A stretch of 64,000 bases of DNA from Enoplolaimus lenunculus (Eukaryota; Nematoda; Enoplea; Enoplida; Thoracostomopsidae): assembly GCA_030248215.1 (NCBI GenBank), contig JASANG010000902.1:22430-86429 (forward strand), given 5' to 3'. The position numbers were made by a program, and so were the translations under genes. A model generated the notes under the pieces. It was not told the origin of the DNA and did not search any database. It saw only the letters and a program-made list of their open reading frames with translations. Position 1 is the stretch's first letter. Each line of letters starts with the position of its first letter. This document shows positions 1-15,100 of this stretch, piece by piece.

Positions 1-80
1 TTATACTTTTAACAATTTCGTGTTTAAACTGCACTGATTTTTAGTGATAACCACATTTCCTCAATATTTTGGCTTACCTT

Positions 81-298
81 CAGGGTGCGACGGGATTTAA
101 TTTACCCAAAACCGGAATCGTAGTTAGATAGTGAATGTTGTGCCTGAACCGGATACCACACTAGTAAAAACAGTATTATGATATTCAGCACCACAATTAA
201 AAATATACGGTATCCGGTAGATTTATACGGGATCGCAGAGCCAAATGTCAGTTTTCTGCCGGATATTTATCCGGACCCGAATATCTGGTCGTACCCAG
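81..298. mobile_element. hAT-like MITE, CCGGATAT family, short copy
   Basis: Begins CAGGGTGCGACGGGATTTAA and ends ATATCTGGTCGTACCCA. The flanks CTTACCTT and CTTATCTT look like an aged 8-bp target duplication. The interior shares GCCGGATATTTATCCGG with the other members. It lies in a citron intron. Confidence 0.75.
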
Positions 299-386
299 CT
301 TATCTTACATTGCTTATACTCAACCACACATTTTAATATAAACAAATTAATCAAGTCTTAAGTTTACGCATTGTGTTTATACTCAC

Positions 387-3114
387 CAACTTCGTAAGGC
401 ATTTCCTTCCAGTCTATGAGATCGTCGCGCGAAACCTTACCACTGCCAGAGTCCACAAACACGCCAAATTCTGCAATATTACGCTGATTGGATAACACAT
501 TCAAAAAGGTGAACACACATTATTATTGTATTAATGAAAAATAATACAAAAGTAAATATTATAGTCAACGTAGCAAAGAAAAATATGGATTTGGAAACAT
601 CGAAGATTAATTGTCCTGACGAGAGTTAAATCCCAACTTGTATGCGTCCAATACGCTTAAACCCTTACCTATTACCCTTGTATATAATAGTCGTTGCATG
701 GTACACACAACAATACCTATGTAGGTTATTTGTCATATTTTTCTTTGACACTTTGCGGCCATATTTTTCTTATCCACTGTAACTATAGTGATGACGACTA
801 AATTTAATTTCGTATCCGCCCATGTTTACATTTTTCAGTTATTTTGAAATGAATCTGCTGCCGGTTTTCCACTTTTTGCTAATTGGCCATCTGTCCACTC
901 GTGAATGCTACCTACGACCGAGTTTTTTCAAATTTTGACTCAAAAATAAAATAAACAACCACGACATACTTTTAAACACAAGCAGCAATTCAGCTTCACC
1001 GATATCAACAACAGTAATCGGTTTTTCATCCACATTGGGATCGCTCAGACGTTTCAATATCGGCTGTGTTTTTGGATCGTTACCATCTAGTAAATCTAAA
1101 ATTACGAACAGATTGGCTTATAAGAACGACAGAAACACAACAGTAGTATTGCTCAAAGCATGTGCGCATGAACAGAAATTATTGACTTACAATTTTAACA
1201 CGTTTTAATTATTTTAGTTTCATTTTCGATCAAACTGGCTTGCAGCTAAACTGCTATTCACACCGATCGCGATGGAGTTAAAATTCAAACTGTTCAGAAA
1301 ACTGGTAAGTAGTGTTATTACAAGCGTTCAGATTATAAATCGGCATAAACAATGCTTCTGTTGACTAACGTAATTCGAAAAAATAAACTAGTATGTACGT
1401 AAATTACAATGACACAAAAGAACAAACATTACCGCGTGTTTGATCGCTGTCAATAGAAAATCGTACAAATTTTCCTTTTGTTCCAATAAATAAACAGCGT
1501 AAAACAGGCGAAACAGTAATGCAAGTCGCAACAGTTTCCAAGCGCTGAAAACACAAAACTTTTGTATTTCAATACAAGGTACTTTCGTGCACTCACTGCA
1601 GCACGAGCGTGAACAAAACTACAAACCTACCGTAGAATAGTTTTAAATAATACTGAAAAACACAATTTGACCACTTTAAAATATCTGAAAGTTCGACGGC
1701 ATAATTTTCGAATAATTGTACCAAAAAATGTTGAAAAAAATATATATTGTGGCAGCAAAAATTAAATGACTATCCCAGTATGTTGGTAAATCAAAAACAA
1801 CAACAACAACAACAACAAGCACAGTTTGGTGAATGAGTAGCTTACTTTATGCGGCAAAAAGCTATTTTGCTCGCGACAATACTTCATGCATAGAAGACAC
1901 TTCGGCTGAACTGCCACCGCAAAAATATCAGACATCGTCGTTTGCATCCATGTAATATTAGAAACCTGTAAAATATAGCGAAATAGGCCAACATAGGACG
2001 GCAAAATTTTTAAAACAATCTACTCATCCAGCTATCAGGGTCCAACGAATATTCATCTGATCTCTAGTAGGCAACCGAGAGTCAAAACAAAAGTAGAACA
2101 ATCAAAGAAACCTCGCGAGTGAATCGAGCTAGAAGTTAAGCGGATTTTTGTATTAATCTCAGTTGGGATCGATTCTATTAAAATGGATAAATTTATAATA
2201 GATCCGAACGTTGAGTCTGTCAAATTTCAGTAGCTTTTATAAAAAACAAAAGTGGGTAAAAACCCTATGAGAATAACAATAATTATGTCTTATCAAGTTG
2301 TATTCCTAGGCAATATTACGTATGTAAATAAGCATTTTTCATTAACAAGTTTGTATAAATTTCAGTCCTGAAAACTACCGACATCATGTACCTTTGAAAT
2401 ATCTGGCTTAAACGTTAGTTTCAACTTTGCAACTCTTCGTTCATCGTTGACCGAAACAGAACTAATAACTGCATTCAGGCTTGAGATCGACGCGAAAGAA
2501 AGAACTCTGTCGGGACCTTCAATATTGTTATTAAGCTTAATAACTAAAAAATTTTATATACTAAATGTCAAGTTCACTTTACGCAGCTTTTTACCTACAC
2601 TAATAGATTACCAGATACTTAAGTAAATTAATTCGCGAAACTGTTTCCAAAAAGAACGCTTTTAATGGCCAGTGATGGACGCTATGTTAGGCTTGAGTAA
2701 ATTTCTTCCAAACAATACGGGCATTCTCGATTGAAGCTCTCGGACGCCGGACACTTTATTCGGTTGGCTACAAAAATCCTAATGCGTCAGCTCTTTTGGT
2801 TTTCTTTTCGAAATCGAATACATCATGTAAGACATTGTAGCGGTTCATTTTATACAAATTCCATTTACGTATCTACTGTCGATTCGCTAATCCGGTTTCC
2901 ATATCGAAATACCAGATAACTAAAAACAGAAAACCCAATGTAATTTCCTTTGAATTAAGTATATACCCGTTACAAGGAGCATTGTATCAACGGTACTGAT
3001 AAACTTCAGGCAATATATGCTTGGAATTGGACCACCAGGAATGCGATCAGGCACGCGAGCTGTTGTTGATTGCAAATCCATACAGTAAAAACCCTCGGCG
3101 CACCCAAAATACAG
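387..3114 (-). CDS. CIT: Citron CNH domain exons, incomplete at left edge
   Basis: Six exons (3114-2967, 2516-2392, 1965-1846, 1544-1433, 1095-970, 470-387) encode most of the citron homology (CNH) domain, a beta-propeller-like protein-binding domain shared by citron, MRCK and the Vps39 group. Recognisable strands include LYFGCAEGFYCMDL, RIPGGPIPSIYCLKF, TMLLVTGPDRVLSF, DIFAVAVQPKCLLCMKYC, RCLFIGTKGKFVRFSID, and EAELLLVFKKFGVFVDSGSG followed by DDLIDWKEMPY. Each aligns with human citron at nearly constant spacing, so the domain is under constraint. Exon 470-387 ends in phase 1. The rest of the domain and the C-terminal tail lie to the left of position 1. Confidence 0.9.
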
Positions 3115-6100
3115 CTACAACAAACAACAAAAATCTCAATCAGAAACACACAAAAGATTCCGCGCGCCAAAAAACAAAAAGAACCCCACAAAACAACCCC
3201 CCCACCCACACCCCCCCACACCCCCCCCAAAACCTACGGCTGCAATATTTAAAAATAAATATCCGGACTCGGAATATTTTAAAAGACAAAACTGAACATG
3301 ATCCAAATTTTTTTAAAGGTATCCGTTTTTTTGCAATACCCGGAATTTCAGGAGCCGGATGCAATTAAATTAATCAAAATTACTCCTTCAAGATATAACT
3401 TAAAGGCGTCACTTGGTGATTTGCCAATGCGCGTGCTAAAGAAATTTGCTCGTTTCGCTCGCAGTTCTTAGGAATCACATTATTTATCATACAGTTCGCA
3501 GTTTTATGAATAAACTGGGCAGTGCAAAGACAAAACAGGGTTTTTTCATTTTGAAAAACCCTGCGGTAAAGTCTTTACAATTTCAAAAACATAAAATCCA
3601 TACAGTAACATATTGTTGTATTGTAATCTTAGTGCTGCCCAGACACTAATAACTCCGTTTTCAAAATTAGCGAAAAAATACATTTTCTCTCTAATCAAAT
3701 TCCATCACGAATCGTCGAAACATTTTATCCATTAAAATCATGAACTGGTCATCAAATCCAAAACTAATCAAAAATAAATTACATAAGGTCATTTTCGTCA
3801 TGATAAATCAGGGTGGCACCAAAGGTTCGGATTCGGCAAATATTTTTGGTATGGATTCGATTGTGAAAAAGACGAATGCAACTGCTATGTTCGGCAATAT
3901 GTTTTTCATTTTTAAACAATAAAAATTTTAAATAACCTGAGTAAACCATTCTTACAAAATAGTCAATCTTTTCTTAACCCTATTTTTCATCGAAAACCAA
4001 AGAAAATGTTTCGGCACAGCAAAGAAAATCCGAGAGCATGCGTTGCGGTAACAGACGTTTTAATTTTTTACTGAAAACTTACACAACGATCGTGCAATAC
4101 GACACATTCTACAGTTAATTCGTTCGGAGGATCAATTTGAAATAGTTTTCGTAATTCTGCTGTCACACATTGTTCTTTAATGTTTACCGTCGATTCACCA
4201 TTAGTTGTTGTATTCGCCTCTAAGTTGTTAACGGCATTGTCTGTTGTTGTTGTTGTTGTCGCTGCTGTTGTTGAAGAAGATGCATAATACTGAAGCGCAC
4301 GCAGCCACCGATCCCGAGCTTCAAGCGTTGGTGTCATAATACAAAATGTTAAATTTCTAAAAACCAAAAATAACCTCAAAAGAATCGTTCATGAGTGGCT
4401 AATGTCAGCTCAAGGGAAGCGCGTTATTAAAAACGCTGGAATTTCTACTTCTCAAGTAAACTATTCACAAATTGCTCGCGAGAAATTTGCGTTCTACTGC
4501 TACCATTAACAAATACGACCGCTTTGTAACCAGGGTGCATTATTATAAAAAATCGGAACCAAAATTTGAAAAATACCGGTACTAGATACTAATATACAAA
4601 AATTACTCAAAAGCCAAAAGACTGGGAAACCGTTTACTTGCCAGTGCAGTTTGTTTATAAATAATCAAAACTCAGTTCAAATCGGAAAAAACCAAGAATT
4701 CTAAATTCCAGCGGAAAAATAACAGTGCAAAATGCCGGAACCGAAATTCCGGTTGCATTCCACTTATCAATACACGACAATTATTTCGTTAATGCAATTT
4801 TTTGCGCATTCTAATAGCTTGGCTTGGATCGAACACCACTATGAAACCGCCAAACATTGCCTGAACTATAACACAATAAGTTTGTGACCTACATACTGCG
4901 CCAGCGACTCACGTGCTCAACCTAAGTACAATAATATACGGTGCATCAGTCTGCTGAAGGACCGGTCCAAGATCAGCCTGACGATACTCAAGAGTCCATC
5001 GATGTCGACGCAAATCAATGCTTTCAACGGGAAGAACTGTATGGACCTCGCCGACGCTTTCCGAATTATAAAACTGAAGTTGACCGTCGGCAAGAACGCA
5101 CCAATAATTGTTCCAATTTAGGTCGTCTCTGGAATGCACAAGTAAAACGGCTATGACTAAAGGCATAGCGACTGCAAAATCATGTTTTTAAAACCGATTA
5201 ATCCTATACCACGCTGCAGTCAAGTTTTTGTTTAACAGCAACCAATACGCATGCACTGAAACAAAATCAGAAGCGAAGAATGTTGTCTTAGTTAGAACGG
5301 CGAAACTTTCGATGGAAATAGTGCATACTGGTGATACCATTAGCGTAGGTTACCCTACCAAAATCATTAGAAACCTACTATGAAATGCGACAGCGCACAC
5401 TTCTCAAAAATCAAAACCACCGCATTCGAGATTAAACTACCGAAATGCCAACAGCAATAAAGGCAATAATGACAGTATTATCAGGCGTCGTCTGTCTCTT
5501 GGTCACTAACTTGAACAATTTCACCCAGCCTGTCATTCGTCCTTGTTCCGAAGGCAAAGGCGACTGTGGCACAGGTACTTCACGATACGTTGAATTGGTT
5601 GCTGTTGATGCATGACGTGACGAATATTTTTGTTTCATTGGTAACGATAAATGTGATGACGTCATCATTGTGCTAATCGAACTAGAACCATCATCGTAGC
5701 TCATTGTTGAAACGGTCTCTTCGTTTGAACAATGAACTCCGTTAACTATTGAAGGTGAAGGTGTGCACTGTGCAGTTGCTGACACTGCGACACACGGTTG
5801 TTGTATATTTGATGTACTACACGATGCGTGAACAGTACACGCACAGTCTGAATAAATATTTACATTACAAAGAACAATCCAATGTTAAAAATGCGGTATA
5901 TTATTGAAGGCATGCTGTTTTTACACTATACTCTGTCAAACGACATCGGCGGCTAAACAATGTTCATTTTCACACAAGCAACCAATAGAAGCACCGATTA
6001 AAACCAAAGTATTTAGCTACAATCTTCTTGTCGGCAGGGACGGGCGGTCTCAGTTAAGAACCAAGACCGAGATCGAGACCTGACTATCGAGTCCAGCCAT

Positions 6101-9100
6101 TAAAAGTCTTGGTATCGGTCAATTTTTTGTCATCACTGAAAAAGTTAAAATTTTCAAAATAATGTTTTTTCGTACATAGTTTTTAATGTTTTTCATAGTG
6201 CAGCCGGCTTATCTGTATTTGCCACACAACTCTGACAGAAATATAGCTAACCAAAGCATGCTACTCATGTTAATTATTTTTAAATTGCTCATTGTAATTT
6301 TTAAGTTGTTGTTTAACAACGGAACAATATAACATTTTTATATTGTTATAATGAAAAACCATACCTTACTTTAATGTAAACAGCATTAAAACTTACGTGT
6401 ACAACGAAGTGCTTCACGAGCAGGCAATAACTGTTCACTGCACATACAACATATTCCCGGTTTAAGCACGGCAGTCTTTCGCCAGCAGTGACCATCGACT
6501 CCAATCATAATACTGTTTTCTGTTCCATCAGACGACGAAGTTGTCGTTACATTGGCAACAAAATCGTTACCACGCGGACGATGTTTGCCTTGAAGCACAA
6601 TACAAGAGTCATTTTCACGCAGAGCAACACAAGATTATACCCGAGCTCAATACTGAAGTATAGTTACATTTCATTAGATAATACCTATCGCCATACCACA
6701 CTGTTAAAATTCTCATACAGGGCTACAATATCTTTATTCGCCGGGACAACCGCTATTATTCAAGTCTACAATGCTTGTTCTGCAATCAGTTTGTCTCACG
6801 CTTTAACTGAAACTAGTCAGCCGGCTTTTAGCAAATGTACAACAATCTGCATGTGAATTTTATTTTTACAGAATAAAATAACGTTTGTGTTTTAAGAAAA
6901 TATAGTAAACAAAGCAATGCTGGAATGTTGACCGAAATACATATGCGTGGCATTTCAGCTTCAATTATATAGACTGACATCAATACGTGTCCAAAAATCT
7001 GGTTACAAAAAGTGTGACACGAGCTGGCACATTCCATCAAAACTGTAAAACGGAATTTGAGTTTTTGGAATTAAAAAAGCGATTGCTTCAGGAACGTCGG
7101 ATATATAGGAAACCGTAAGCAATTTCATACCAGAGCATCCAACTTACTATGATGGGTAGATTCAACGAGTTCATTTCGTAACAACGCTGCTTTCAATCGA
7201 CGTATTTCAACGGTAAGTTGAACATTTTTTGATCGTTCTTCTTGATATTTTGACGCGTAATCTGATTCGGATGAGTTCAAAGACGTATGTGAACTAGACA
7301 GCAGTCCTGTGATGCCACCCTATATAACAAACTTTTCCACACAATACAAAAGGTGCATGCTGCTATTTTGCAGACAAACCAAGAATTTTAACACTATTGA
7401 AGACTAGCAGTCCTGTGATGCCACCCTGCATAACAATCTTTCCCACACAATACAAGAGCAGACAAACCCAGAATGTTAACACTATTTTAAGAAGACTAAC
7501 GTAAAAATTGTACACAAAGTATGTTTGACGCCTAAAATGTTATATATATTTAAGGCCACAAAATACTTAATTAGGGAGCTAATTGCGGGTTTGCACCTTT
7601 GAGCAAACTGAGTTTGGGGGCGTTGGTCAGACGGACCGTCTTTTCACCCCTCAGCTGGGTATAGCGGTATAGCTTTTTTCAGTGCACTGTAGATTTAAGA
7701 TTAATCGTTGGCTTGAATTTTACACAGCACGTCAGTATCCACTCATGACTTGCCCGAAATTGCCGTCGCTGCAAAATATCTAGCATTTCGACATGTGAAA
7801 AACAGTTTTATATTTGGAACCACAACCACAAATATCCTGCATCCAGTAGGTTTATATTGGATACACGGAACAGGATACGGATGTCGGTTTTTTGCCGGAT
7901 ATTAAGCCGGAACCGGATATCCGGTCGATTCCTGGCAGCGACCTGTGTCTAAACAGCTAATACTAAATTAGCGTTATTGAGTTTTACTTTCTGTCAAAAT
8001 GTACACTATTAATAATATCCGATTTCTTCAGCTGCTGAAACACACATTGAATTAAAGTTTCCGGATCCGACTTTCACCTGGTTATTTTTGGTAGCTGGTT
8101 GCACCTTGTTAAAATTATTAGTTTTAAAAAAGCTAACCTTTCTTTTCGATTGACTGCTGTCAAGGCACTGTTGTAAGTACGCGATCAATTTCGCCTGTTG
8201 AGCTTCGGTTTGTGTTGCTTTAATCATTGTAATGCGATGCTTTTCCTATAAAACAAAAAAAAAATGGAAAGCAAAAATAACAAGACGTAAAAAACGTCCA
8301 AATTAATTTTTCTGGCAATTAGAAACTTGATATTGGCGGCAATACACTGTACAGAACGCATCCTTTTCCAAAGCTAACCACTATCACTGGTTTTGTAATA
8401 CACACGCCTGCCACAGAACCAACCTTTATCGAATCAATGTTCGCCGTTAAATCATCACGTTCAGCTTTATAACGCTCGATTTTATCTTTCGCATCTTGCA
8501 GTTGCGCGTCAAGATCGTAACGACAACTTTCACTGCTATTCGCTTTCTGTGATAATCGCCGCACCTAAAATCTGTCATTGCAAATTAATTAGTTCTATTT
8601 CTTGTTGAAATGAATTTTATAAGTACAAAAATTATTACTACTGGTTAGGGTGGCGGTATACTTGTCGTGCGGCGCCGTCCGTAACTATACAGTGTCACGC
8701 GTGTTTAAGTTGCGCACGATACAGCACGGTGGCGGACGTCGCTGTACGGATGATGGACGTCGCTGGACGTCATCTAAAGTATAGCGTCACCCTTAGGTTT
8801 GTGCTGTACTTGAGATCTGGCGCCTTCCGTCATCCGACGGGTGCTGTCCGTCACGGTGCGTCACCCATTCGGCGCTGTCAGTCACCGTCCGTCATTCGTA
8901 CGGCGCCGTTCGTCACCATATGTTATTGTACATCACCATACGTTACCGTACGTGAGTTATTTGCGTACGTTACCGCACGGTGACGGACGGCGCCGCACGG
9001 GTGACGGACGGCGCCGCACGGGTGACGGACGGCTTCAAAAGCATAGCACCACACCTACTGTACAATGTTTTTCAATGTGTAACTGCAGTATTCAACGTGA

Positions 9101-12100
9101 CACATAAGGCTTTTCACATGAGAACATCTCAAAATATATTATATTTTGATATAGACCTTTAACTGAGTTCAGGGACGCTTCGCTGCATTACTCTCACATT
9201 ACTACATAATTATTAGAGCAGGAGAGATAGCGGACACACTATAAGAATACTTTTTAATTTTGGAACTAAAAATCGCAATGTTGGATTTTTATGTGAAAAG
9301 AAATTGATGTCTAATGACTGTATTCACGTCAGTCACACCCTTTCACAATATTCCCAGAATACACATTACAAAATATGTCGCGATTTCTTCTGAATATAGT
9401 AAACTGTACATGGTGGATTGGATACACTATGTAAATGCTAGACACTTATTCAAATATTAACCTCCTTTGTTAAAGCATCATTTTCATCTCGAAGTTGACC
9501 AATACTCGACTGTGCAGCGGTTAAACTTGACTCAGCACGAAATCGCCGTTTTTCCTCCTCGTGCAGCTAAAAGGTCCACAATATTAACGGTTCAGTAAAG
9601 CTAATATGCAAATCAGTTAGTAGATAACTCATTCATATGTTTTTGAGACGTGTAAACGTTCAATTCTAATTCCTCGATCCAAAAACCTGTTTAATAATTA
9701 GTGAAATAATGCAAAAAATGCTAATTTAAACTAAACCAATGTGTCAAGTTAGCCTGTAGAATATAAAAACTAATGCGACGTTCACATTCCAACATAATAA
9801 GTTTTCAAACATAAAGGTTTAAAGGTTTATACACTTGGACTCTAGGAAACAAAACATAAAACGATTCGCGAAACTGCGACAACTGCTCGAAGTTTCGCTT
9901 CGTTTAATTAAAGGCACTTAAAAACATGCACAGGTATCAAAATTACAGATACACATCGCAAAACAAGTCGTGCATTAAGCTATACTGAACGAACCTGAGT
10001 TATATATTCGTCAACAGACGCTTTTTCAATAGCAAATCCGGACTGCAATTCTTCCAGTTGAGCCGCTGAAGCCGTCCGTTGTGCTGTGATTTCTTCCTCT
10101 AAACGTCGGCAACGCTCATTCAGAATGCTTCTAAAGTACAGTAATTGCGTATAGAATATATTGGTAGCGGGATACAACCGGAATTGCGGTTCCGGCATTT
10201 TTTCACCTTGTAGTAAATTGTGGTGTCGCTGTAAATTAAGATATGTATTTTAATAAAAAATGGCGATAAAATTAAATAACCTTGACAATCGAAAATAAAC
10301 CATTTGAGGTAAATTTCGCTTCCGTGGATTATGAAGATCTAAAATCCAACAGATAAAGTGAATATTGCAAAAATGGAAATGAATTGCATTTTTTATTTTC
10401 CGGTCCCGGTAATTTTTTCAAATTCCGGTTCCGGTAACTTGTAATTCCGGTTGCACCCTGATAGGTAGTGCTGTTGCGGTGTGAAGTCATAAGTTTATTT
10501 GAACTTGAAATAAAATAGTTGATTGAGTTTTATTATTGTTTTTTTTTCGGAAAAACCCCATTCAACCATGCCTGAACGCTCATACAACACTAAATCGCAC
10601 TTTACACGCTTATCTGTTATATTATTACTGCAAAATTATAAAAAAGTGTTTGACGTGCAAATAAGTTAAATTTTTATAGCTAAAAATACTCAAGGAAAAA
10701 TCATTAGTGGAAAACTGAGTTTGGATGGGGCTTTGAACCCATAGCTAATGATAGCCATCGAATTTTCGAAAAGTTTTCATTTCACTGTAAAATTTAAAAA
10801 TTAACATCGAGGTGAAATTTCCAGTTCCGATTCCAGTATTCCAATTCCGACATAACACTGTTGAGTCTAGCACGCTGCGCTATCTCAACTCTAACCATGG
10901 TGCCAAGCGGAAATTTGAAAATAATTTTTCCGGTTTAATAAACCAAATTCCTTGTTTTAGCCAACGAAATTTCCTACTTTCCGTCAAAAAATGGAAATTC
11001 ACGATCATTTCATGGTCAGTTAGGCTATATTGAAGCTCAAATTACCCGTTTTTCATGTCGCGCGAGCACTCTATATAACTGGGATGGAGACTCCATGTAC
11101 ATCCAGATTGGTACTTACCATCGCAGCAAAAAAATTCGAGACAGTTTTTGACCAATGATGCATCAAAAATCGTTGTTTGATAACAACACCTATCTAGGTT
11201 CTAGTACATAATTATATAAAATATAAACTTTCTCAACTTTAAAATTTTAATCACAGTACTTGCAAAACTTACAAATGAATCGACTTACTTTGTCGAAGCA
11301 GCCATTTCCAAATCTTTCATCATACGTTCAGTGCGCACTTGACATTCGCTATATTTCGATTGAAGTAAATCCCTTAAATGCAAAAAATAGCCCATAACAT
11401 AATGGCGGCAAACGTCTTAAGCTGAAAGTATCACATTTCAGCTGAAATTTAATCTAATCTTAATTCAAATAATTAAATCACCTGATGTGTAATGTATAAA
11501 ACAAAAATTACCACTGAAAAAATATGCAACACAAATATGAACGATCAATTCGAGTTGACCAAAATGATGTCAGCATTTAACCTACCACAAGGTACTAAAT
11601 ATCTTCAATATGTACGTACTATTAGGTCTACCGATGTTATCAACAATTTGAACGTTTTGCACAGCATCAGACTACGTTTTGCTTGTTATCACTTACAATT
11701 CAGTACTACGCTCGCACAATTTCGCTTTTACATCCTTCGCAGCGTCTTCAAACGCAATTACTTGTTCTTCGAGTTCTTCAAAACAGTCTTTAAGCAATTG
11801 CTTCGCTGACTCTAAAGCCCGTATTTGTTCATCTTTGTCACTAATCTCAGTCTAAAACAGCACACTTTTTGTGTGTCAAATTGTAGCCTTGACACAGCGC
11901 TGAAGTCAAATATTATAGCAGTTTTACCACATTACTAGCTTTCGACAAGAGGTTTCCAATATCCCATGTGATGTTAGCCAGAACTTAAAGGTTTGCCAAT
12001 AGGGATATGCAGATTAATGGACATCGGCTCCGGTAATCGGCACTTTTCGAGAGCACCGGCAATGGTACTGCAAAAAATTGCCGATATGCATCGTTCACAA

Positions 12101-15100
12101 TAAAAAATTTCAATTTGCCACCAAAAAATAAGGTAGGGTTAGCACGTGACCATTAATACACTAATCAAGAGATTATACCTCAGGCTCATCCTAGGTGTTT
12201 GGCTCTTTGTTTGCTCAAGCAGCAAGACAATAGGCAATAATCAATCGCTAGTTTGAAAAAATCGAATAAATTGATTAGAATATTGTTACATACTTCAAAT
12301 TTCAATTCCTGCTCTCGTTTTGAAGTTCGTTCGGCATACAAATCATTCTGTAACCACGAATTATATATATTCATTTACAAACAACATTAGTAACCAGCAC
12401 CCGCCAAGCAACTGAAAAACCACTATTTCCAGAAATAATTTTAAGTAAAATGCAATCGGCCACCGTGTTCTTGTTAACATCATCGTGCATGAAGTCAACA
12501 GCCGGTCAAGGATTCGAAATTCAGTATAAACTTACGGAATGATGACCAAAAACATAATTAACAAAGCATCAAAAATTTTAGTATTTAGGTTTCAGCGCAC
12601 CTGTCCAATTGCTCATTATTAAGCTTCCAGGTTTCAACCGGATACCAAAAATACCGATTTCAGAGCCATATAGTTCAATCAATCTTCCACTAAGGTAGCC
12701 CCGGACAAGAATATTTAAGTACACATTTCAACAAAAGGTTAGACTTCAGGCCGCTGTAAAGTACTTATTTATTTGTCGTTTCGAACAAAGTTGACTGCGA
12801 AATATGATTATGGTCATAAATAATTGTATACTTTAGAGTTATGCTATACTTTTCAGCAATCCGGCAGTGTCGAATACCGGAACAGAAGCTAGATGCCGAT
12901 TTTTTGCCGAAGCTGGGGCATAAATCGGTTCTCAGTTCATACTCTTGATATATGACATGGAGATAGTCGTTATATACAAAAATAACATGCACTCTGCAAT
13001 CAGGGTGCGACCGGATATCCGGTTGCTGTTTAATATCTGACAAAACTGATATCCGTATCCGGTTTCGGTACCCGGTATAAACATGCCGGATACCGGATCT
13101 GCGGTGCCGAATATCGTCTCGTTGCGATTACATTTTTAAGGAAGTCAATAAGTTCAAGTTGTGATACGTTTCAGCTGCTTTTAACTTAAGCAAATGAGAT
13201 TTAAACGCCTTTTGCATTAAATAATCTCAGTTTACCCACATCCATTAAGAACTTTATAACAGACTAAAACCTTGCCCACGCTAAAAATACAACGCACAAA
13301 TAAATTATTTTAACATATACAATATCCGGTATCCGGTTCCTGTTCCGACAAAAAACTCAATATCCGCATACGGTATCCGGTCGCACCCTGGCTGCATCAG
13401 CGATATCGATTTAATGTATACTAATAACACGTAATAAGACTCGATATGCAAGAAGTGCTGATAATTTTTAGTTCCGCTTCCAACATAAAACTCTGTGCTT
13501 TCCGCATTGAGTTATACCTGCAAAAATTACTTTTATGTGCGGAGAAACACGATCCTGCTTTATCTCACATTTTGTAAAAAATAAGAGCACAAAATTAAAT
13601 TTGTTCGGTTCACTCCCATACTTCACACTTCCACGGGGAAGAGATTTCAGGTTTTTGACATCATGAGCGAGTAGACTCGCTATCTCCTGAATGAGACTTG
13701 TGACGCCCACATGAGTGTATCAACAGCTATTTTATCTTAGGTTTACAATAATATATACTAACCTGTACTGACGTCAGCATCTGCTCTGTGTTCCGAATCT
13801 TGTCAACATACGCTTGCTATAATTTTTAGTACAAAATTATTCAACACAATGTTTCTTTTTTGGCTACACGAGGTAAAGTAAGCTGTATGGTATAAAAACG
13901 CGCACGGTTAATAATGATCCTCATTCGCTGGATAAAAAATTGCTACTACCTACTAACCTATTCAGTACTGATTACAGGTAAATCGCGGTGAAACGGCCTT
14001 TGACCCAGACAGAAAACCTCGCACGTTGTAAGCCAATACTACTTGTACATAGTACCCTTGATATTTTGAACGACGCCAAGCGCCAAACTTGTTGTTCAGG
14101 GAGCAACCGGAATTACAATTTATCGGAACCAGAATTTGAAAAAACTACCGGACCGGAAGATGAAAAATACATACCACAGAAAATTCATTTTTATTTTCTT
14201 TTTGCACAGAAATTTCATTTTTATTTTCTTTTTGCAGTATTATTGGCGAAATAATTATACTAATTAAAAATCTATTTATATTTTGATCGTCACAAATTGA
14301 GCAAGTGACTTTAAAAAGGCTTCTTTAAGGTTAGCAAATTTAAAAAAGCCCAAAATTTAACACTAACCGAATGTTTAATCCCGGAAAAAATTTACCGAAA
14401 TCGCAAGTTAAAAACGCCGCAACAGAAATTCTCGTTACACCCTTTTATAGTTATAATACTTACTTTTTCCTGTTCCAAACTGGATATCACATCTTTAAGG
14501 TCTTGAACAGCTTTGTCCTAACAAAATAAACAACATTCATCTTAGTAGCAATAACCTTGCCGTGAGACCCGCGGTATTTGCAGTCCTACTCAACCCAGGT
14601 GTTTTAACTTCACGTTTTTTCGTAGGAAAATACTGCCTCCTAAATACTTGTAAAACTCCACTAAACTACGGTTGCTTTTTCATGTTCGTACTGCAAAAAC
14701 GATACAGCGGCTGGAAATAAATGGAACTTGAATACCTGTATGCCATAAAAAACTTGTCGTGCTAATACATAAAAACGCTCATGGCTCATTAAATCTTACC
14801 TATCGTAGATTAGAGAGCATACAGCTAGCCTATAACCTAGAGGCGTGGACGGCGTTCTGACTGCGCGTTACATAACCACATATAACCAACCCAGCGCCTA
14901 GTTACAAAGATGTGCGGACTTCGTTAAAACCAAGACCCGATACCCAACTACCGAGCCGAGACTTCTGGTCTCGGTCAATTTTAATCCGTACTCAGAATTG
15001 CCGGTTAATCTATATATTAAGCTAAAAACGACTGCACAATTGAGCTTGTTATTTTATATACCACTTACGATTTCTATCTTTCACTGGTGTTAACGTTAAC

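Noticed and set aside
3006-3368. Overlapping frames on both strands around the C-rich tract
   Set aside because: They arise from simple sequence. The real coding there is the citron exon 3114-2967, supported by splice sites and the CNH match.
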